This document shows, piece after piece, positions 52,536 through 60,891 of a stretch of 64,000 bases of DNA (the stretch's first letter is position 1; each line of letters begins with the position of its first letter). Source of the DNA: Cellulomonas sp. SG140 (GTDB taxonomy: Bacteria > Actinomycetota > Actinomycetes > Actinomycetales > Cellulomonadaceae); the NCBI RefSeq assembly GCF_025770785.1, contig NZ_JANZLA010000007.1:1-64000 (forward strand), written 5' to 3'. Below the pieces are notes generated by a model. That model saw only the letters and a list, made by a program, of their open reading frames with translations, had not been told where the DNA came from and did no database searches. The translations under genes were made by a program, and so were the position numbers.

Positions 52536-53456
52536 TCAGGACAGGCCGAGAGCGGTGCGCCAGTGCGCCGGTACCAGCGCGTACCCGATGAACACGACCA
52601 TGTCCATCACGGCGTGGGCCACCACCAGGGGCATCACCCGCCGGCGTCGGCGGTAGTACTCGGCGAACACGACGCCCATCACGGCGTTGCCGATGAACGG
52701 TCCCCAGCCCTGGTACAGGTGGTACGAGCCGCGCAGCAGGGCGCTCGCGGCCACCACGAGCGGGCCACGCCAGCGCAGCTCGCGCAGCCGTTCCGAGAGG
52801 TAGCCGACGGCCACGACCTCCTCGAGCAGCGCGTTCTGCACGGCGGAGAAGACGAGCACCGGGACCGTCCACCACGCCGCGTTCAGCGCGCTGGCCTGCA
52901 CCTGCACGGTGATGCCGAGCGCGCGCCCGGCGGCGTACAGGCCCAGGCCGGGGATGCCGATCACCGCCGCGAGCCCCACGCCGACGCCGAGGTCCTGCCA
53001 CGGGCGCCGGGCGTCCAGGCCGAGGCGGCGCACCGCCGAGCGGCCGTTGGCCGACAGCAGGTACAGCGCCAGCGCGACGGGGACCAGGGCGAACGCGATG
53101 GAGAGCAGCTGGTAGGTCAGGTCCAGGAGCGGCCGCGGGGACTGGCTCTGGTTCAGCGCGGTGCTCTGGGACGCCAGTGGCGGGCCGGCGGTGAGGCTCG
53201 CGACCAGGCTGACGACGGCGTACACGCCCGAGCGGCCCAGCGACAGGCCGAGGACGATCCAGATCTCGGTGGTCAGCCGTCGCGAGATCGCCCGCCGACC
53301 GGGTCGGGGGGTTCCGACGGGTCGCTCGCCCGGCGTCGTCGGTTCGGCCGGTGCCGTCCGCGCTGCGGAGCCGGAGCCGCCACGGTCCACCGGCTCCCGC
53401 TCGGCTGCTGTCAGAGCGGCGCCCGTGGCGTCCAGGGCTGCCTCGTCGGCCGACAT
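52536..53456 (-). CDS. CPBP family intramembrane glutamic endopeptidase
   Basis: A 306-residue membrane protein with eight hydrophobic segments and a disordered N-terminus of about 60 residues. CPBP motif 1 is ALLEEVVAVGYL (EE), motif 2 is RGSYHLYQGWGPF (His), and motif 3 is VVAHAVMDMVVF (H-x3-D). These are the residues of the CAAX-protease/bacteriocin-immunity group. The usual R after EExxxR is not present, so activity is uncertain. TACGCT lies 7 nt before the ATG at 53456 and no ribosome site is visible. Confidence 0.86.
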   Translation of the reverse strand: MSADEAALDATGAALTAAEREPVDRGGSGSAARTAPAEPTTPGERPVGTPRPGRRAISRRLTTEIWIVLGLSLGRSGVYAVVSLVASLTAGPPLASQSTALNQSQSPRPLLDLTYQLLSIAFALVPVALALYLLSANGRSAVRRLGLDARRPWQDLGVGVGLAAVIGIPGLGLYAAGRALGITVQVQASALNAAWWTVPVLVFSAVQNALLEEVVAVGYLSERLRELRWRGPLVVAASALLRGSYHLYQGWGPFIGNAVMGVVFAEYYRRRRRVMPLVVAHAVMDMVVFIGYALVPAHWRTALGLS

Positions 53457-53488
53457 GCCGCGAAGCGTACGACCCGGACCTGGTCGGG

Positions 53489-53707
53489 TCAGGTGGGCTC
53501 GGACGGGGGTCGGCCGGGGCGGCGGGGCGGCCGGAGCCCGGGCGGGGTGCGTCCCGCCCGGGCCAGCGCCTCGCGCAGCAGCAGCTCGATCTGCGCGTTG
53601 ACGCTGCGCAGGTCGTCGGCGGCCCACCGCGCGAGCGCGTCGTGCACCGCGGGGTCCAGCCGCAGGAGCACCGCCTTGCGCTCGCGCGGCTCGCCGCCCT
53701 CGTTCAC
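53489..53707 (-). CDS. small ribbon-helix-helix (Arc/CopG-like) DNA-binding protein
   Basis: 72 residues. The RHH fold is evident: a basic start (EPRERKAVLLRLDPAVHDALARWAADD) gives the beta strand KAVLLRLDP and helix A, and RSVNAQIELLLREAL gives the turn and helix B. A Pro/Arg-rich tail of about 20 residues ends the protein. It starts at GTG 7 bp after the SPFH gene stop, so the two are co-transcribed. In actinobacteria RHH proteins commonly follow SPFH genes; it may repress the pair. It could be mistaken for an antitoxin, but no toxin gene is adjacent. Confidence 0.82.
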   Translation of the reverse strand: MNEGGEPRERKAVLLRLDPAVHDALARWAADDLRSVNAQIELLLREALARAGRTPPGLRPPRRPGRPPSEPT

Positions 53708-53714
53708 CGGTGGC

Positions 53715-54677
53715 TCACGTGTACAGGGACCCGGTGTTGACGATCGGCGTCGCCCGGCTGTCGCCGCACAGCACGACCAGCAGGTTGGACACCATCGCCG
53801 CCTTGCGCTCCTCGTCGAGGGTGACCACGGCGTGGTCCTCGAGGCGCTGCAGCGCGTCCTCGACCATCGAGACGGCGCCCTCGACGATGCGGCTGCGGGC
53901 CGCGATGATCGCGCCGGCCTGCTGCCGCTGCAGCATCGCCTGGGCGATCTCGGGGGCGTAGGCGAGGCTCGAGATGCGCGCCTCGACCACCTCGAGACCG
54001 GCGATCGCGACGCGGGCTGCGACCTCGGCGGCGATCTCCCCCGAGACGACATCGGTCGCGCCGCGCAGGGTCTCCTCGCCGGTGTCCGGGCGGTCGTACG
54101 GGTGGGACATCGCCACGTGGCGCAGGGCCGACTCCGACTGCACGCGCACGAAGTCGACGTAGTCCTCGACGGCGAACGTCGCCTTGGCGGTGTCGGCCAC
54201 CTGCCAGACGACGATCGCGGCGATGTTCACCGGGTTGCCGTCGGCGTCGTTGACCTTGAGCTCGTTGGTCTCGAAGTTGCGCACCCGCACCGACACCCGG
54301 CGGCGGTTGCTCAGGGGGACGGTGGTGTACAGGCCGGTGCGGCGGACGGTGCCGACGTAGCGGCCGAACAGCTGCACCACGCGGGTGGAGCCGGGGCTGA
54401 TCACGCCGATGCCGGTGAAGGTGAGGACGGCGACGGCGATCAGCAGCACGCCGAGGCCGGCGTGGGAGTCGTCACCGGTCGAGTCGGCCTGGGCGAACTG
54501 GTTGAACGCCGTGATCACCAGGGCGATGTCGATGAGGAGCAGCAGCACCGTGGCGGCGCTGCCGAGGGACCACGCGGTCCGCTCGGACACGTCGACCCGC
54601 GTCCCTCCGCTGCCCACGGGGCGACCGGCGGGCTGACCGCCCACCGAAGCCTGCGGGGGTGAGGCGATGTCCGACAT
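53715..54677 (-). CDS. SPFH domain (prohibitin/stomatin-like) membrane protein
   Basis: A 320-residue protein. A disordered cytoplasmic N-terminus precedes two helices (about 35-85) and the SPFH/Band 7 domain (about 100-275), with ISPGSTRVVQLFGRYVGTVRRTGLY at the start, VNIAAIVVWQVADTAKATF in the middle and ALRHVAMSHPYD. The YAPEIAQAMLQRQQAGAIIAARSRIVEGAV coiled segment drives oligomerisation. The cytoplasmic end is ATPIVNTGSLYT. Such proteins scaffold membrane microdomains or protease complexes. The AAGGAG site is 10 nt before the ATG. It is the first gene of a two-gene unit with the RHH protein. Confidence 0.9.
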   Translation of the reverse strand: MSDIASPPQASVGGQPAGRPVGSGGTRVDVSERTAWSLGSAATVLLLLIDIALVITAFNQFAQADSTGDDSHAGLGVLLIAVAVLTFTGIGVISPGSTRVVQLFGRYVGTVRRTGLYTTVPLSNRRRVSVRVRNFETNELKVNDADGNPVNIAAIVVWQVADTAKATFAVEDYVDFVRVQSESALRHVAMSHPYDRPDTGEETLRGATDVVSGEIAAEVAARVAIAGLEVVEARISSLAYAPEIAQAMLQRQQAGAIIAARSRIVEGAVSMVEDALQRLEDHAVVTLDEERKAAMVSNLLVVLCGDSRATPIVNTGSLYT

Positions 54678-54733
54678 CTGACTCGTGCTCCTTCGCTGAC
54701 CGGCGCACCCCCTGTGGATGCGCGATAGCAAAG

Positions 54734-54741
54734 TGATATCA
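54734..54741. promoter_or_regulatory. TGATATCA palindrome in the SPFH promoter region
   Basis: An 8-bp perfect palindrome embedded in AAAGTGATATCAGG, AT-rich against the GC-rich surroundings, 57 bp upstream of the SPFH start. It may be the operator of the RHH protein or the core promoter. Confidence 0.4.
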
Positions 54742-54829
54742 GGTTTGTGAGACGGGCGGGAGGGATTTCGCCGGCGGAGCTGCGCGGGACGGGTCCGGCG
54801 ACGCGGAGACGGCGACAGCCGCGCACGAC

Positions 54830-54868
54830 GATGCCCGGGGCCGACACGGTGGTCGGCGCCCGGGCATC
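54830..54868 (-). terminator. hairpin terminator after copA
   Basis: A 10-bp outer stem (GATGCCCGGG with CCCGGGCATC) extended by an inner CCGAC/GTCGG stem. It lies 24 bp after the copA stop. Confidence 0.75.
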
Positions 54869-54891
54869 GGGTGCTGGGTCGAGCGCTGGCG

Positions 54892-57309
54892 TCAGGAGAA
54901 GCGGCGCAGGCGCAGCGAGTTGGTGACGACGAGCACGGAGGAGAACGCCATCGCCGCACCCGCGATCATCGGGTTGAGCAGGCCGGTCGCGGCGAGCGGG
55001 ATCGCCGCCACGTTGTACGCGAAGGCCCAGAACAGGTTCTGCCGGATGATCCGCAACGTGGTGCGGGACAGCCGGATCGCCTGCGGTGCCGACTGCAGGT
55101 CGCCGCGCACCAGCGTCAGGTCGGCTGCCTCGATGGCGACGTCCGTGCCGGTGCCCATCGCCAGGCCGAGGTCGGCAGCGGCCAGCGCCGCGGCGTCGTT
55201 CACCCCGTCGCCGACCATCGCCACGGTGGCGCCCCCGGCACGCAGCCGCTCGACCGCCGCCACCTTGTCCTCGGGCAGCACCTGAGCCACCACGTCGGCC
55301 TCGTCGATGCCGACCTCGCGCGCCGCCACCCGGGCCGCCCGCGGGTTGTCGCCGGTGAGCAGCACCGGCCGCATGCCCAGCGACCGCAGCTCGGCGATCG
55401 CCTGTGCCGAGGTCGGCTTCACCGGGTCGCGCAGCACCAGCACGCCGCGCGCCGCGCCGTCCCAGGCGGTCATCACGGCTGTCGCGCCGTCCGCCTCGGC
55501 GGCGTCGAACTGCTCGTCGAGCACGGTGGTGTCGACGCCCTGGTCGTGCAGCCAGGCCGGGCGGCCCACCAGCACGCGGCGGGACAGGCCGACACCGGCG
55601 TGCGCGGCGCGCACCACGCCGACGACACCGCGGCCGGGGGTCTCGACGAAGTCGTGCACGTCGAGCTCCGGCGCCGCAGAGGTCCCGGTGGCGGCGCCGT
55701 CGATCGCTGCGCCGTCCGCCTCGACGGCGGTCGTCGCCGTGCGGTCGTCGGCCGCCGACGTGATCGCCGCGGCGATCGGGTGCTGGGAGCCGCGCTCGAC
55801 GGCACCGGCCACCGCGAGGACGTCGTCCGCGTCGCCGTCGTCCGGGACCAGCACGTCGACCAGGCGCATCGCACCCGCCGTGATGGTGCCCGTCTTGTCG
55901 AGCACCACGGTGTCCACGGCACGGGTGCGCTCGAGGATCTCCGGACCCTTGATCAGGATGCCGAGCTGCGCACCGCGGCCGGTCCCGACCAGCAGGGCGG
56001 TCGGCGTCGCCAGGCCCAGCGCGCAGGGGCAGGCGATGATCATCACCGCGACGGCCGCGGTGAACGCGGCCTGCACCGAGGCGCCGGACAGCAGCCACAC
56101 CACGAGGGTGATCACGGACAGGCTGATCACCACGGGCACGAAGACCGCGGAGATGCGGTCGGCCAGCCGCTGCACGGGTGCCTTGCCGGTCTGCGCCGAG
56201 GCGACCAGCCGGCCGATCTGCGCCAGCCGGGTCTGCTCGCCGACGCGGGTGGCCCGCACCACGAGGTGGCCGGACGTGTTCACCGTGGCGCCGGTCACCT
56301 GGTCGCCGGGACCGACGTCCACCGGCACCGGCTCACCGGTGAGCAGGGACGCGTCCACCGCGGCCGTGCCGCGCAGCACCACGCCGTCGGTCGCGATCTT
56401 CTCGCCGGGACGGACCACGAACTCGTCGTCCACCCGCAGCGCGCTGATCGGCACCCGCCGTTCCGCACCGTCCACCAGGACGGACACGTCCTTGGCGCCG
56501 AGGTCGAGCAGCGCCCGCAGCGCGTCACCGGCGCGGCGCCGCGAGCGGTGCTCGGCGTACCGGCCGGCCAGCAGGAACGTGGTGACCACGGCGGCCACCT
56601 CGAAGTAGAGCTCGGGCGTCGACATCGCGTGGGCCCGCGACGGGATGAGCGTCGGGGTCATGTGGGTCCCGAGCCGGCCGGCGCCGCCGAGCAGCAGCGC
56701 CCACAGCGACCACGTGGTGGCGGCGATGATGCCGAGGGACACCAGCGTGTCCATGGTCGAGGAGCCGTGCCGGCCGGCGGCCAGCGCCGCCCGGTGGAAC
56801 GGCAGCGCCGCCCACGTCGCCACCGGCAGGGCCAGGGCGGCCACCACCCACTGCCAGCCGCGGAACTGCAGCACCGGCACCATCGAGATCAGCACCACCG
56901 GCACGGTCAGCACGGCGGCGAGCCGCAACCGCCGGCGCAGGTCCGTGCCGCGGGCGTCGGTCGGGGCTGAGGTGTCCTCGTCGCCCATGTCCATGCCCAT
57001 GCCACCGGTGACCGCGGCGATCTCCTCGTCGGTCATCGGCGGGGTCGGCGTGATCGGGTGCGCGTCGTAACCGGCGGCCTGCACGGCTGCGACCAGGGCG
57101 TCCACGTCCGCCGGGGAGCCGCCCTCGGGGAGCTCGACCCGCACGTGCGCCTGCTCCAGAGCGAGGTTCACCGTCGCCTGCACCCCGGGCACGCGGTTGA
57201 GCCGCTTCTCCACGCGGGCGACGCAGGAGGCGCAGGTCATCCCCTCGACGGCGAGGTCGAGCTCGACCACCCCGGTCGCGTCCGGGGTGCCGGCGACGGA
57301 GGTGCTCAC
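54892..57309 (-). CDS. copA: copper-translocating P1B-type ATPase
   Basis: An 805-residue metal exporter. One N-terminal HMA domain carries the metal site GMTCASC (23-29). The P1B core is complete: CPC in ACPCALG within helix 6, the phosphorylation motif DKTGTIT, TGE in LLTGEPVPV, the HP locus (GSQHPIAAA) and the hinge [11 protein letters not shown] Met-rich GGMGMDMGD segment near 100 may bind Cu(I). The pattern is that of Cu(I) exporters (class 1B-1). It overlaps copZ by 4 bp and is regulated with csoR and copZ from one operator. Confidence 0.95.
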   Translation of the reverse strand: MSTSVAGTPDATGVVELDLAVEGMTCASCVARVEKRLNRVPGVQATVNLALEQAHVRVELPEGGSPADVDALVAAVQAAGYDAHPITPTPPMTDEEIAAVTGGMGMDMGDEDTSAPTDARGTDLRRRLRLAAVLTVPVVLISMVPVLQFRGWQWVVAALALPVATWAALPFHRAALAAGRHGSSTMDTLVSLGIIAATTWSLWALLLGGAGRLGTHMTPTLIPSRAHAMSTPELYFEVAAVVTTFLLAGRYAEHRSRRRAGDALRALLDLGAKDVSVLVDGAERRVPISALRVDDEFVVRPGEKIATDGVVLRGTAAVDASLLTGEPVPVDVGPGDQVTGATVNTSGHLVVRATRVGEQTRLAQIGRLVASAQTGKAPVQRLADRISAVFVPVVISLSVITLVVWLLSGASVQAAFTAAVAVMIIACPCALGLATPTALLVGTGRGAQLGILIKGPEILERTRAVDTVVLDKTGTITAGAMRLVDVLVPDDGDADDVLAVAGAVERGSQHPIAAAITSAADDRTATTAVEADGAAIDGAATGTSAAPELDVHDFVETPGRGVVGVVRAAHAGVGLSRRVLVGRPAWLHDQGVDTTVLDEQFDAAEADGATAVMTAWDGAARGVLVLRDPVKPTSAQAIAELRSLGMRPVLLTGDNPRAARVAAREVGIDEADVVAQVLPEDKVAAVERLRAGGATVAMVGDGVNDAAALAAADLGLAMGTGTDVAIEAADLTLVRGDLQSAPQAIRLSRTTLRIIRQNLFWAFAYNVAAIPLAATGLLNPMIAGAAMAFSSVLVVTNSLRLRRFS

Positions 57310-57539
57310 AGCAGCGAGCCCCGCGGGGTGACCGCGTAGCCGGCCTCGTCGATCGCGGCGGCGATCGCCTCGTCGGAGATCGGGGCGTCGGAGGTGACCT
57401 TCACGGGCGACGAACCGCCGGCGACCAGGTCGATGGACACGTCGGTGACGCCGGGGATGGCCGTCAGCTCGGACGTGACGTGCTGCACGCAGTGGCCGCA
57501 GGTCATGCCGTCGACGGAGAACTGGGTGGTGGTGCTCAT
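57306..57539 (-). CDS. copZ: copper chaperone CopZ (HMA domain)
   Basis: A 77-residue cytoplasmic metallochaperone with the ferredoxin-like HMA fold. The metal site is MTCGHC (12-17), where His in the CxxC is common in actinobacterial CopZ. The strand SIDLVAGG and the [21 protein letters not shown] ending complete the fold. It delivers Cu(I) to CopA, whose gene it overlaps by 4 bp. GAGGAG precedes the ATG. The 58-bp gap to csoR suggests co-transcription. Confidence 0.95.
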   Translation of the reverse strand: MSTTTQFSVDGMTCGHCVQHVTSELTAIPGVTDVSIDLVAGGSSPVKVTSDAPISDEAIAAAIDEAGYAVTPRGSLL

Positions 57540-57597
57540 GTGCTGCTCCTCGGTTGGTTGTGCTGGCGGTACTGCGGGGGTCGTCGTCGGGTGGACG

Positions 57598-57879
57598 TCA
57601 GCTGCGGACGAGCCGGGCGATCGCGTCGGCCGCCTCGCGGACCTTCTCGTGGCCGGCCTCGTGGGACTGGCGGGCGGCGTCGACGACGCAGTGGTCGAGG
57701 TGGTCCTCGAGCAGCCCGAGGCCGACGGCCTGCAGCGCCTTGGTCACCGCGGCGATCTGGGTGAGGACGTCGATGCAGTACGTGTCCTCGTCCACCATGC
57801 GCGCGATGCCGCGCACCTGCCCCTCCACGCGGCGCAGCCGCTTGAGGTAGGCGTCCTTGTCGTCGCTGTATCCGGGCAC
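57598..57879 (-). CDS. csoR: copper-sensing repressor CsoR
   Basis: A 93-residue all-helical repressor of the CsoR/RcnR family. The Cu(I) ligands are Cys35, His60 and Cys64 (C in DTYCIDVL, H and C in LEDHLDHC), the canonical C-H-C set. The conserved basic DNA-binding helix is YLKRLRRVEGQVRGIARM. Apo-CsoR represses its own operon and Cu(I) binding releases it. The start is GTG with GAGGACCC upstream. It is the first gene of csoR–copZ–copA and sits beside a matching operator. Confidence 0.96.
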   Translation of the reverse strand: MPGYSDDKDAYLKRLRRVEGQVRGIARMVDEDTYCIDVLTQIAAVTKALQAVGLGLLEDHLDHCVVDAARQSHEAGHEKVREAADAIARLVRS

Positions 57880-57926
57880 CGGGGGTCCTCCTCGCGCGGG
57901 CCGTCGTCGACCCGTCGCTCGTGACT

Positions 57927-57948
57927 ATATACCCCTACCGGGTATTGG
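57927..57948. promoter_or_regulatory. CsoR operator over the csoR promoter
   Basis: TATACCC-CTACC-GGGTATTGG contains the inverted repeat ATACCC/GGGTAT with a 5-bp centre, the form of known CsoR sites. On the minus strand TATAGT (57925-57930) overlaps the site and is a plausible -10, so repression by steric block is likely. Confidence 0.8.
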
Positions 57949-58014
57949 TACCAGGGACTGACGACCTGTGTCGGTGACGACGTCCCTAGGCGGCTGCGTC
58001 CGGGAGGGCTGAGG

Positions 58015-58485
58015 ATGACGACGACCGGACCACCCGACGGCGAGAGGGCTGCCATGGACCACGTCGCACGAGCAGAGGTGTTGATCGGTGCGCCAGCGGA
58101 ACGCGTCTGGGACGTCCTGACCAGCCCCGAGCCGCGGCCGGAGATCATGTTCGGCGCGCGAACCGTCAGCGACTGGCAGCCCGGCCACCGGATCACGTGG
58201 AGCGGTCAGTGGCAGGGCCACCCCTTCGAGGACAAGGGCGAGGTGCTGGAGGTCGAGCGTCCGCACCGGCTGGTGGTGACGCACTTCAGCCCGATGTCGG
58301 GGCAGCCGGACGTACCGGAGAGCTACCACCGGCTCCAGTACGTGCTCGAACCGGTCGACGGCGGGACCAGGGTGGTCCTCGAGCAGGACAACAACCCGAC
58401 GGCCGAGTCGGCCGAGCACAGCGCCGCCAACTGGCGCGCGATGCTCGACGGGTTGAAGACGGTATCGGAGGCTCGCGGGACCTAG
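58015..58485 (+). CDS. SRPBCC (AHSA1-like) domain protein
   Basis: A 156-residue START/Bet v1-like protein. The AHSA1 pattern is visible: EVLIGAPAERVWDVLTSPE (about 20-38), ITWSGQWQGHPFEDKGEVLEVERPHRL and LQYVLEPVDGGTRVVLEQ, then the C-terminal helix ANWRAMLDGLKTV. It binds a hydrophobic ligand or client, otherwise unknown. The ATG at 58015 follows GGAGGG; a second ATG at codon 14 also has a GAGAGG-like site. It is divergent from csoR. Confidence 0.85.
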   Translation: MTTTGPPDGERAAMDHVARAEVLIGAPAERVWDVLTSPEPRPEIMFGARTVSDWQPGHRITWSGQWQGHPFEDKGEVLEVERPHRLVVTHFSPMSGQPDVPESYHRLQYVLEPVDGGTRVVLEQDNNPTAESAEHSAANWRAMLDGLKTVSEARGT

Positions 58486-58507
58486 CTGGTCCGTCGCCGT
58501 GTCGAGG

Positions 58508-58882
58508 TCAGTGGCCGCCGAGGTACACGCCGCCCCAGGCCACGCCGTCAGCGTCGTGCGCCGGCAGGTACTGCCGCGGGTCGCGGAGCCGCCCGCACCG
58601 CGGGCAGCGCAGGACGACGACCGTGTGGTCCTCCGCATTCGGGTGCAGCACGCGCCTGCCGTGCCACCCGACGTAGCAGCGCATCGACGCGCGACCGCCG
58701 CAGAGACCGGTCAGCACCTCCCAGCGCAGGCGCGGGGCCGCAACCAGCATCGAGGCGGCGAATGCGAGCGGGTGGGGGGCATCGGCGAGCTCGGCGTCGA
58801 GCTCCTCCCGGTACCGCCGCCGGGCGGTCGGCGGGAGCAGCCGCACGGCAGCGGTCAGCAGGGCGGTAGCGAGGCGGGGCAT
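58508..58882 (-). CDS. hypothetical protein downstream of PadR
   Basis: A 124-residue protein I do not recognise. The N-half is helical and amphipathic (LATALLTAAVRLLPPTARRRYREELDAELAD); this looks like the small actinobacterial proteins that follow PadR genes. The C-half holds CPRCG, a potential zinc pair, within VVVLRCPRCGRLRDPRQYLPA, plus another Cys (CGG and CYVG). It starts 1 bp after the PadR stop and is probably co-transcribed. Function unknown. Confidence 0.6.
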   Translation of the reverse strand: MPRLATALLTAAVRLLPPTARRRYREELDAELADAPHPLAFAASMLVAAPRLRWEVLTGLCGGRASMRCYVGWHGRRVLHPNAEDHTVVVLRCPRCGRLRDPRQYLPAHDADGVAWGGVYLGGH

Positions 58883-58883
58883 G

Positions 58884-59234
58884 TCACGCCTCGTCCGGCA
58901 GCGGCGGCGAGGCGACTGGTCCTGCGAGCCGGCGCCGCAGCCGAGCCTGCCGGGCGGCGACCCCGGCCAGGGCGGTCCGGGCCTGCTCGGCGCCGGCGGG
59001 AGTGAGCCGGTAGAAGCGACGGCGGGGGCGTCCGACGGCAGAAGGGTCGACGCTCTCCCACTGGCTCTCGACCCAGCCCGCTGCCTCGAGGCGGGCGAGG
59101 ACCGGGTGGATCGTGCCGCTGGCCAGGCCCGTCGCCGCGCCGAGCTCCAGGCCGTAACGAGCGGACCGCGGCCGCTCGAGGAACGTCTCGAGCACGCTGA
59201 CCACTGCGCTGGACATCTTCGGCGCCTTCGCCAT
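58884..59234 (-). CDS. PadR family transcriptional regulator (short)
   Basis: A 116-residue winged-helix regulator. ERPRSARYGLELGAATGLASGTIHPVLARLEAAGWVES has the PadR helix-turn-helix, and RPRRRFYRLTPAGAEQA is the wing. It is short with a basic, Pro-rich C-terminus. TAGAGT lies 6 nt before the ATG, with no ribosome site, so the message is probably leaderless. The region CTAGGTAGAGTTAG there could be an autoregulatory site. It leads the hypothetical gene downstream. Confidence 0.85.
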   Translation of the reverse strand: MAKAPKMSSAVVSVLETFLERPRSARYGLELGAATGLASGTIHPVLARLEAAGWVESQWESVDPSAVGRPRRRFYRLTPAGAEQARTALAGVAARQARLRRRLAGPVASPPLPDEA

Positions 59235-59339
59235 GGTCTAACTCTACCTAGGGCTCATGAAGCGGTCCAGAAGACCGACGAGCCTCGGGAGGCACCGTCA
59301 GCTGACGCGCAAGGGCGCACGCGATCCCGACGCCGCCAC

Positions 59340-60041
59340 CTAGTGGGGCATCCACACCCAGAGGACGAGACTCACGGTGCCGATGAACCAGGCGCCGTAC
59401 GCGGCCGTCCCCACGACGAACGAGAACGTCCCGAGCGCGATCCGCTGGCCGAGCCCGACCCGCGCACCGAGGCGGAGGAGGGACCGAGCCCGCGCGGAGA
59501 CGATCTCCGGCCGGTCGGTCGCTGCCGCCGTGAGCGCCATGCGCAGCGGCGTCGGAAGCCGCGGGTCCGGGCCCAGCCACAGGAGCACGCAGCGCCTTCG
59601 CGCATCGCGGAGGTAGACGACGTGGGAGGCGAGTCCCGGGCGTCCTTGGATCGTCAGCGCGCCGATGCGTCGCAGAGCCCGCAGCTCAACCTGCCTGCAC
59701 CCGAGGACCGTGTCCACGAGGAGCTCGTCAGGTGGGTCGACTTCGGCAAGGGCGGGCCGACCCACGGGCAAGACCAAGAAGGGTGTGAGTGCCGCGACCA
59801 CCAGGGACAGGAGGAAGAGGGTGATGGCCACGGGGTGATCCGGCAGGCCATGGTCGAGCGGTGCGTGGATCCAGAGCGGTCTGGTGGCCCACGCGGTGAC
59901 CCAGATGGCCGGGATGGCGGCGAGCGTGATCCGACCGAGACGCACGAGGACGTCGACACGACGCCGGTTCTCGTGAGCTTCGCTGGTGTGCCGAGGTCTA
60001 CGCGTCGCGCCTACCGCCGCCGGGGTCTCCTCCGGACTCAT
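59340..60041 (-). CDS. uncharacterised membrane protein
   Basis: 233 residues with four hydrophobic segments, two near the N-terminus (TLAAIPAIWVTAWATRPL; AITLFLLSLVVAALTPFLVLPV) and two near the C-terminus (IALGTFSFVVGTAAYG; WFIGTVSLVLWVWMP). The central 90 residues are soluble and hold an Arg-rich block (RRCVLLWLGPDPRL). I recognise no family. It overlaps the start of the downstream partner in the unit (60038-60838) by 4 bp, so the two are translated together. Confidence 0.6.
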   Translation of the reverse strand: MSPEETPAAVGATRRPRHTSEAHENRRRVDVLVRLGRITLAAIPAIWVTAWATRPLWIHAPLDHGLPDHPVAITLFLLSLVVAALTPFLVLPVGRPALAEVDPPDELLVDTVLGCRQVELRALRRIGALTIQGRPGLASHVVYLRDARRRCVLLWLGPDPRLPTPLRMALTAAATDRPEIVSARARSLLRLGARVGLGQRIALGTFSFVVGTAAYGAWFIGTVSLVLWVWMPH

Positions 60042-60838
60042 GTCGTCCGCCGAGGTGCTGGGGGGTCACCCGTGGGCATGAGGGCGGCGAACGGCCACGG
60101 CTCGACGTCGAGGTACTCCCGGTGCACCACCGCGCTGACCTGCGCCTCGTCCGGCGGGAGTGCGTAGCGGTTGGCCTGTAGACGATGCAGGACGGCGGCG
60201 ACGACTGCTTCGTCGTCCAGCGGAGGGTCGTCCGGAAGCGGTCGGCCCCCGACGGGATGCTCGTACCCCGCCATTCGCAGCGCGATCAGCGTCTCCATGG
60301 TGCGCCGCCTGGCCCCGGTCTTCTCGAGCACCAGTCCGTGGTCAGCGGCATCCATGTCGCGCAGGAGCTGAACAACGCGGGCCCGGTCACCGAGCTGTGC
60401 GCGCCAGTCGGACTTGCGCGCGAGCGTCACGCACAGCACGGCGAGGGCGCGAAGATCGGCCTCGACCCGGGCGTTGATGGTGCCGGCGGCGTCGAGCGGC
60501 GCCTCGTTCCGTCCTCGCCCGATCCGGTTGACCCAACTGGCGAAGCTTCGGCGACGGCGGCGAAGCTGTTCGATGCCCGCTGCATGACTGCCACCACCTC
60601 GGACTGCGGCGCCGATCGAGTCGCCTCCCCGGGTGGCCGACCACGACGTCAGGATCCAGCTGTCCCCCGTCGTCGCTCCGCAGTCCTCGTAGGGCAGCAC
60701 GACCTCGAGCTCGTCCGCGACGACGTGCGCGCCGTCCGGAGCGAGTACGAGATCACAGGCGGCGTGGGCCGGCCGCCCGGGGATCAGGAGGCCTCCGTCC
60801 GCAGCACGAGCCTCGCGTAGCCAGGCGCTGAGCGTCAT
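60038..60838 (-). CDS. hypothetical protein paired with the membrane protein
   Basis: A 266-residue soluble protein with no recognised family. The start MTLSAWLREARAAD fits the ATG at 60838 with GGAG near 60845. Segments DLVLAPDGAHVVADELEVVLPYEDC and ATTGDSWILTSWSATRGGDS look like a beta-rich domain; an Arg-rich loop (RRRRRSF) and a helical C-half with LRALAVLCVTLARK follow. It overlaps the membrane protein gene (59340-60041) by 4 bp, suggesting a membrane–soluble pair. Confidence 0.6.
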   Translation of the reverse strand: MTLSAWLREARAADGGLLIPGRPAHAACDLVLAPDGAHVVADELEVVLPYEDCGATTGDSWILTSWSATRGGDSIGAAVRGGGSHAAGIEQLRRRRRSFASWVNRIGRGRNEAPLDAAGTINARVEADLRALAVLCVTLARKSDWRAQLGDRARVVQLLRDMDAADHGLVLEKTGARRRTMETLIALRMAGYEHPVGGRPLPDDPPLDDEAVVAAVLHRLQANRYALPPDEAQVSAVVHREYLDVEPWPFAALMPTGDPPAPRRTT

Positions 60839-60891
60839 AGGACTCCAGGCGGAAGAGCGCGGGGGTGACCCTGATGCCGTACCCGGACGGG

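Noticed and set aside
53489..53707. Toxin–antitoxin module
   Set aside because: The RHH protein looks like an antitoxin, but its neighbour is an SPFH protein, not a toxin.
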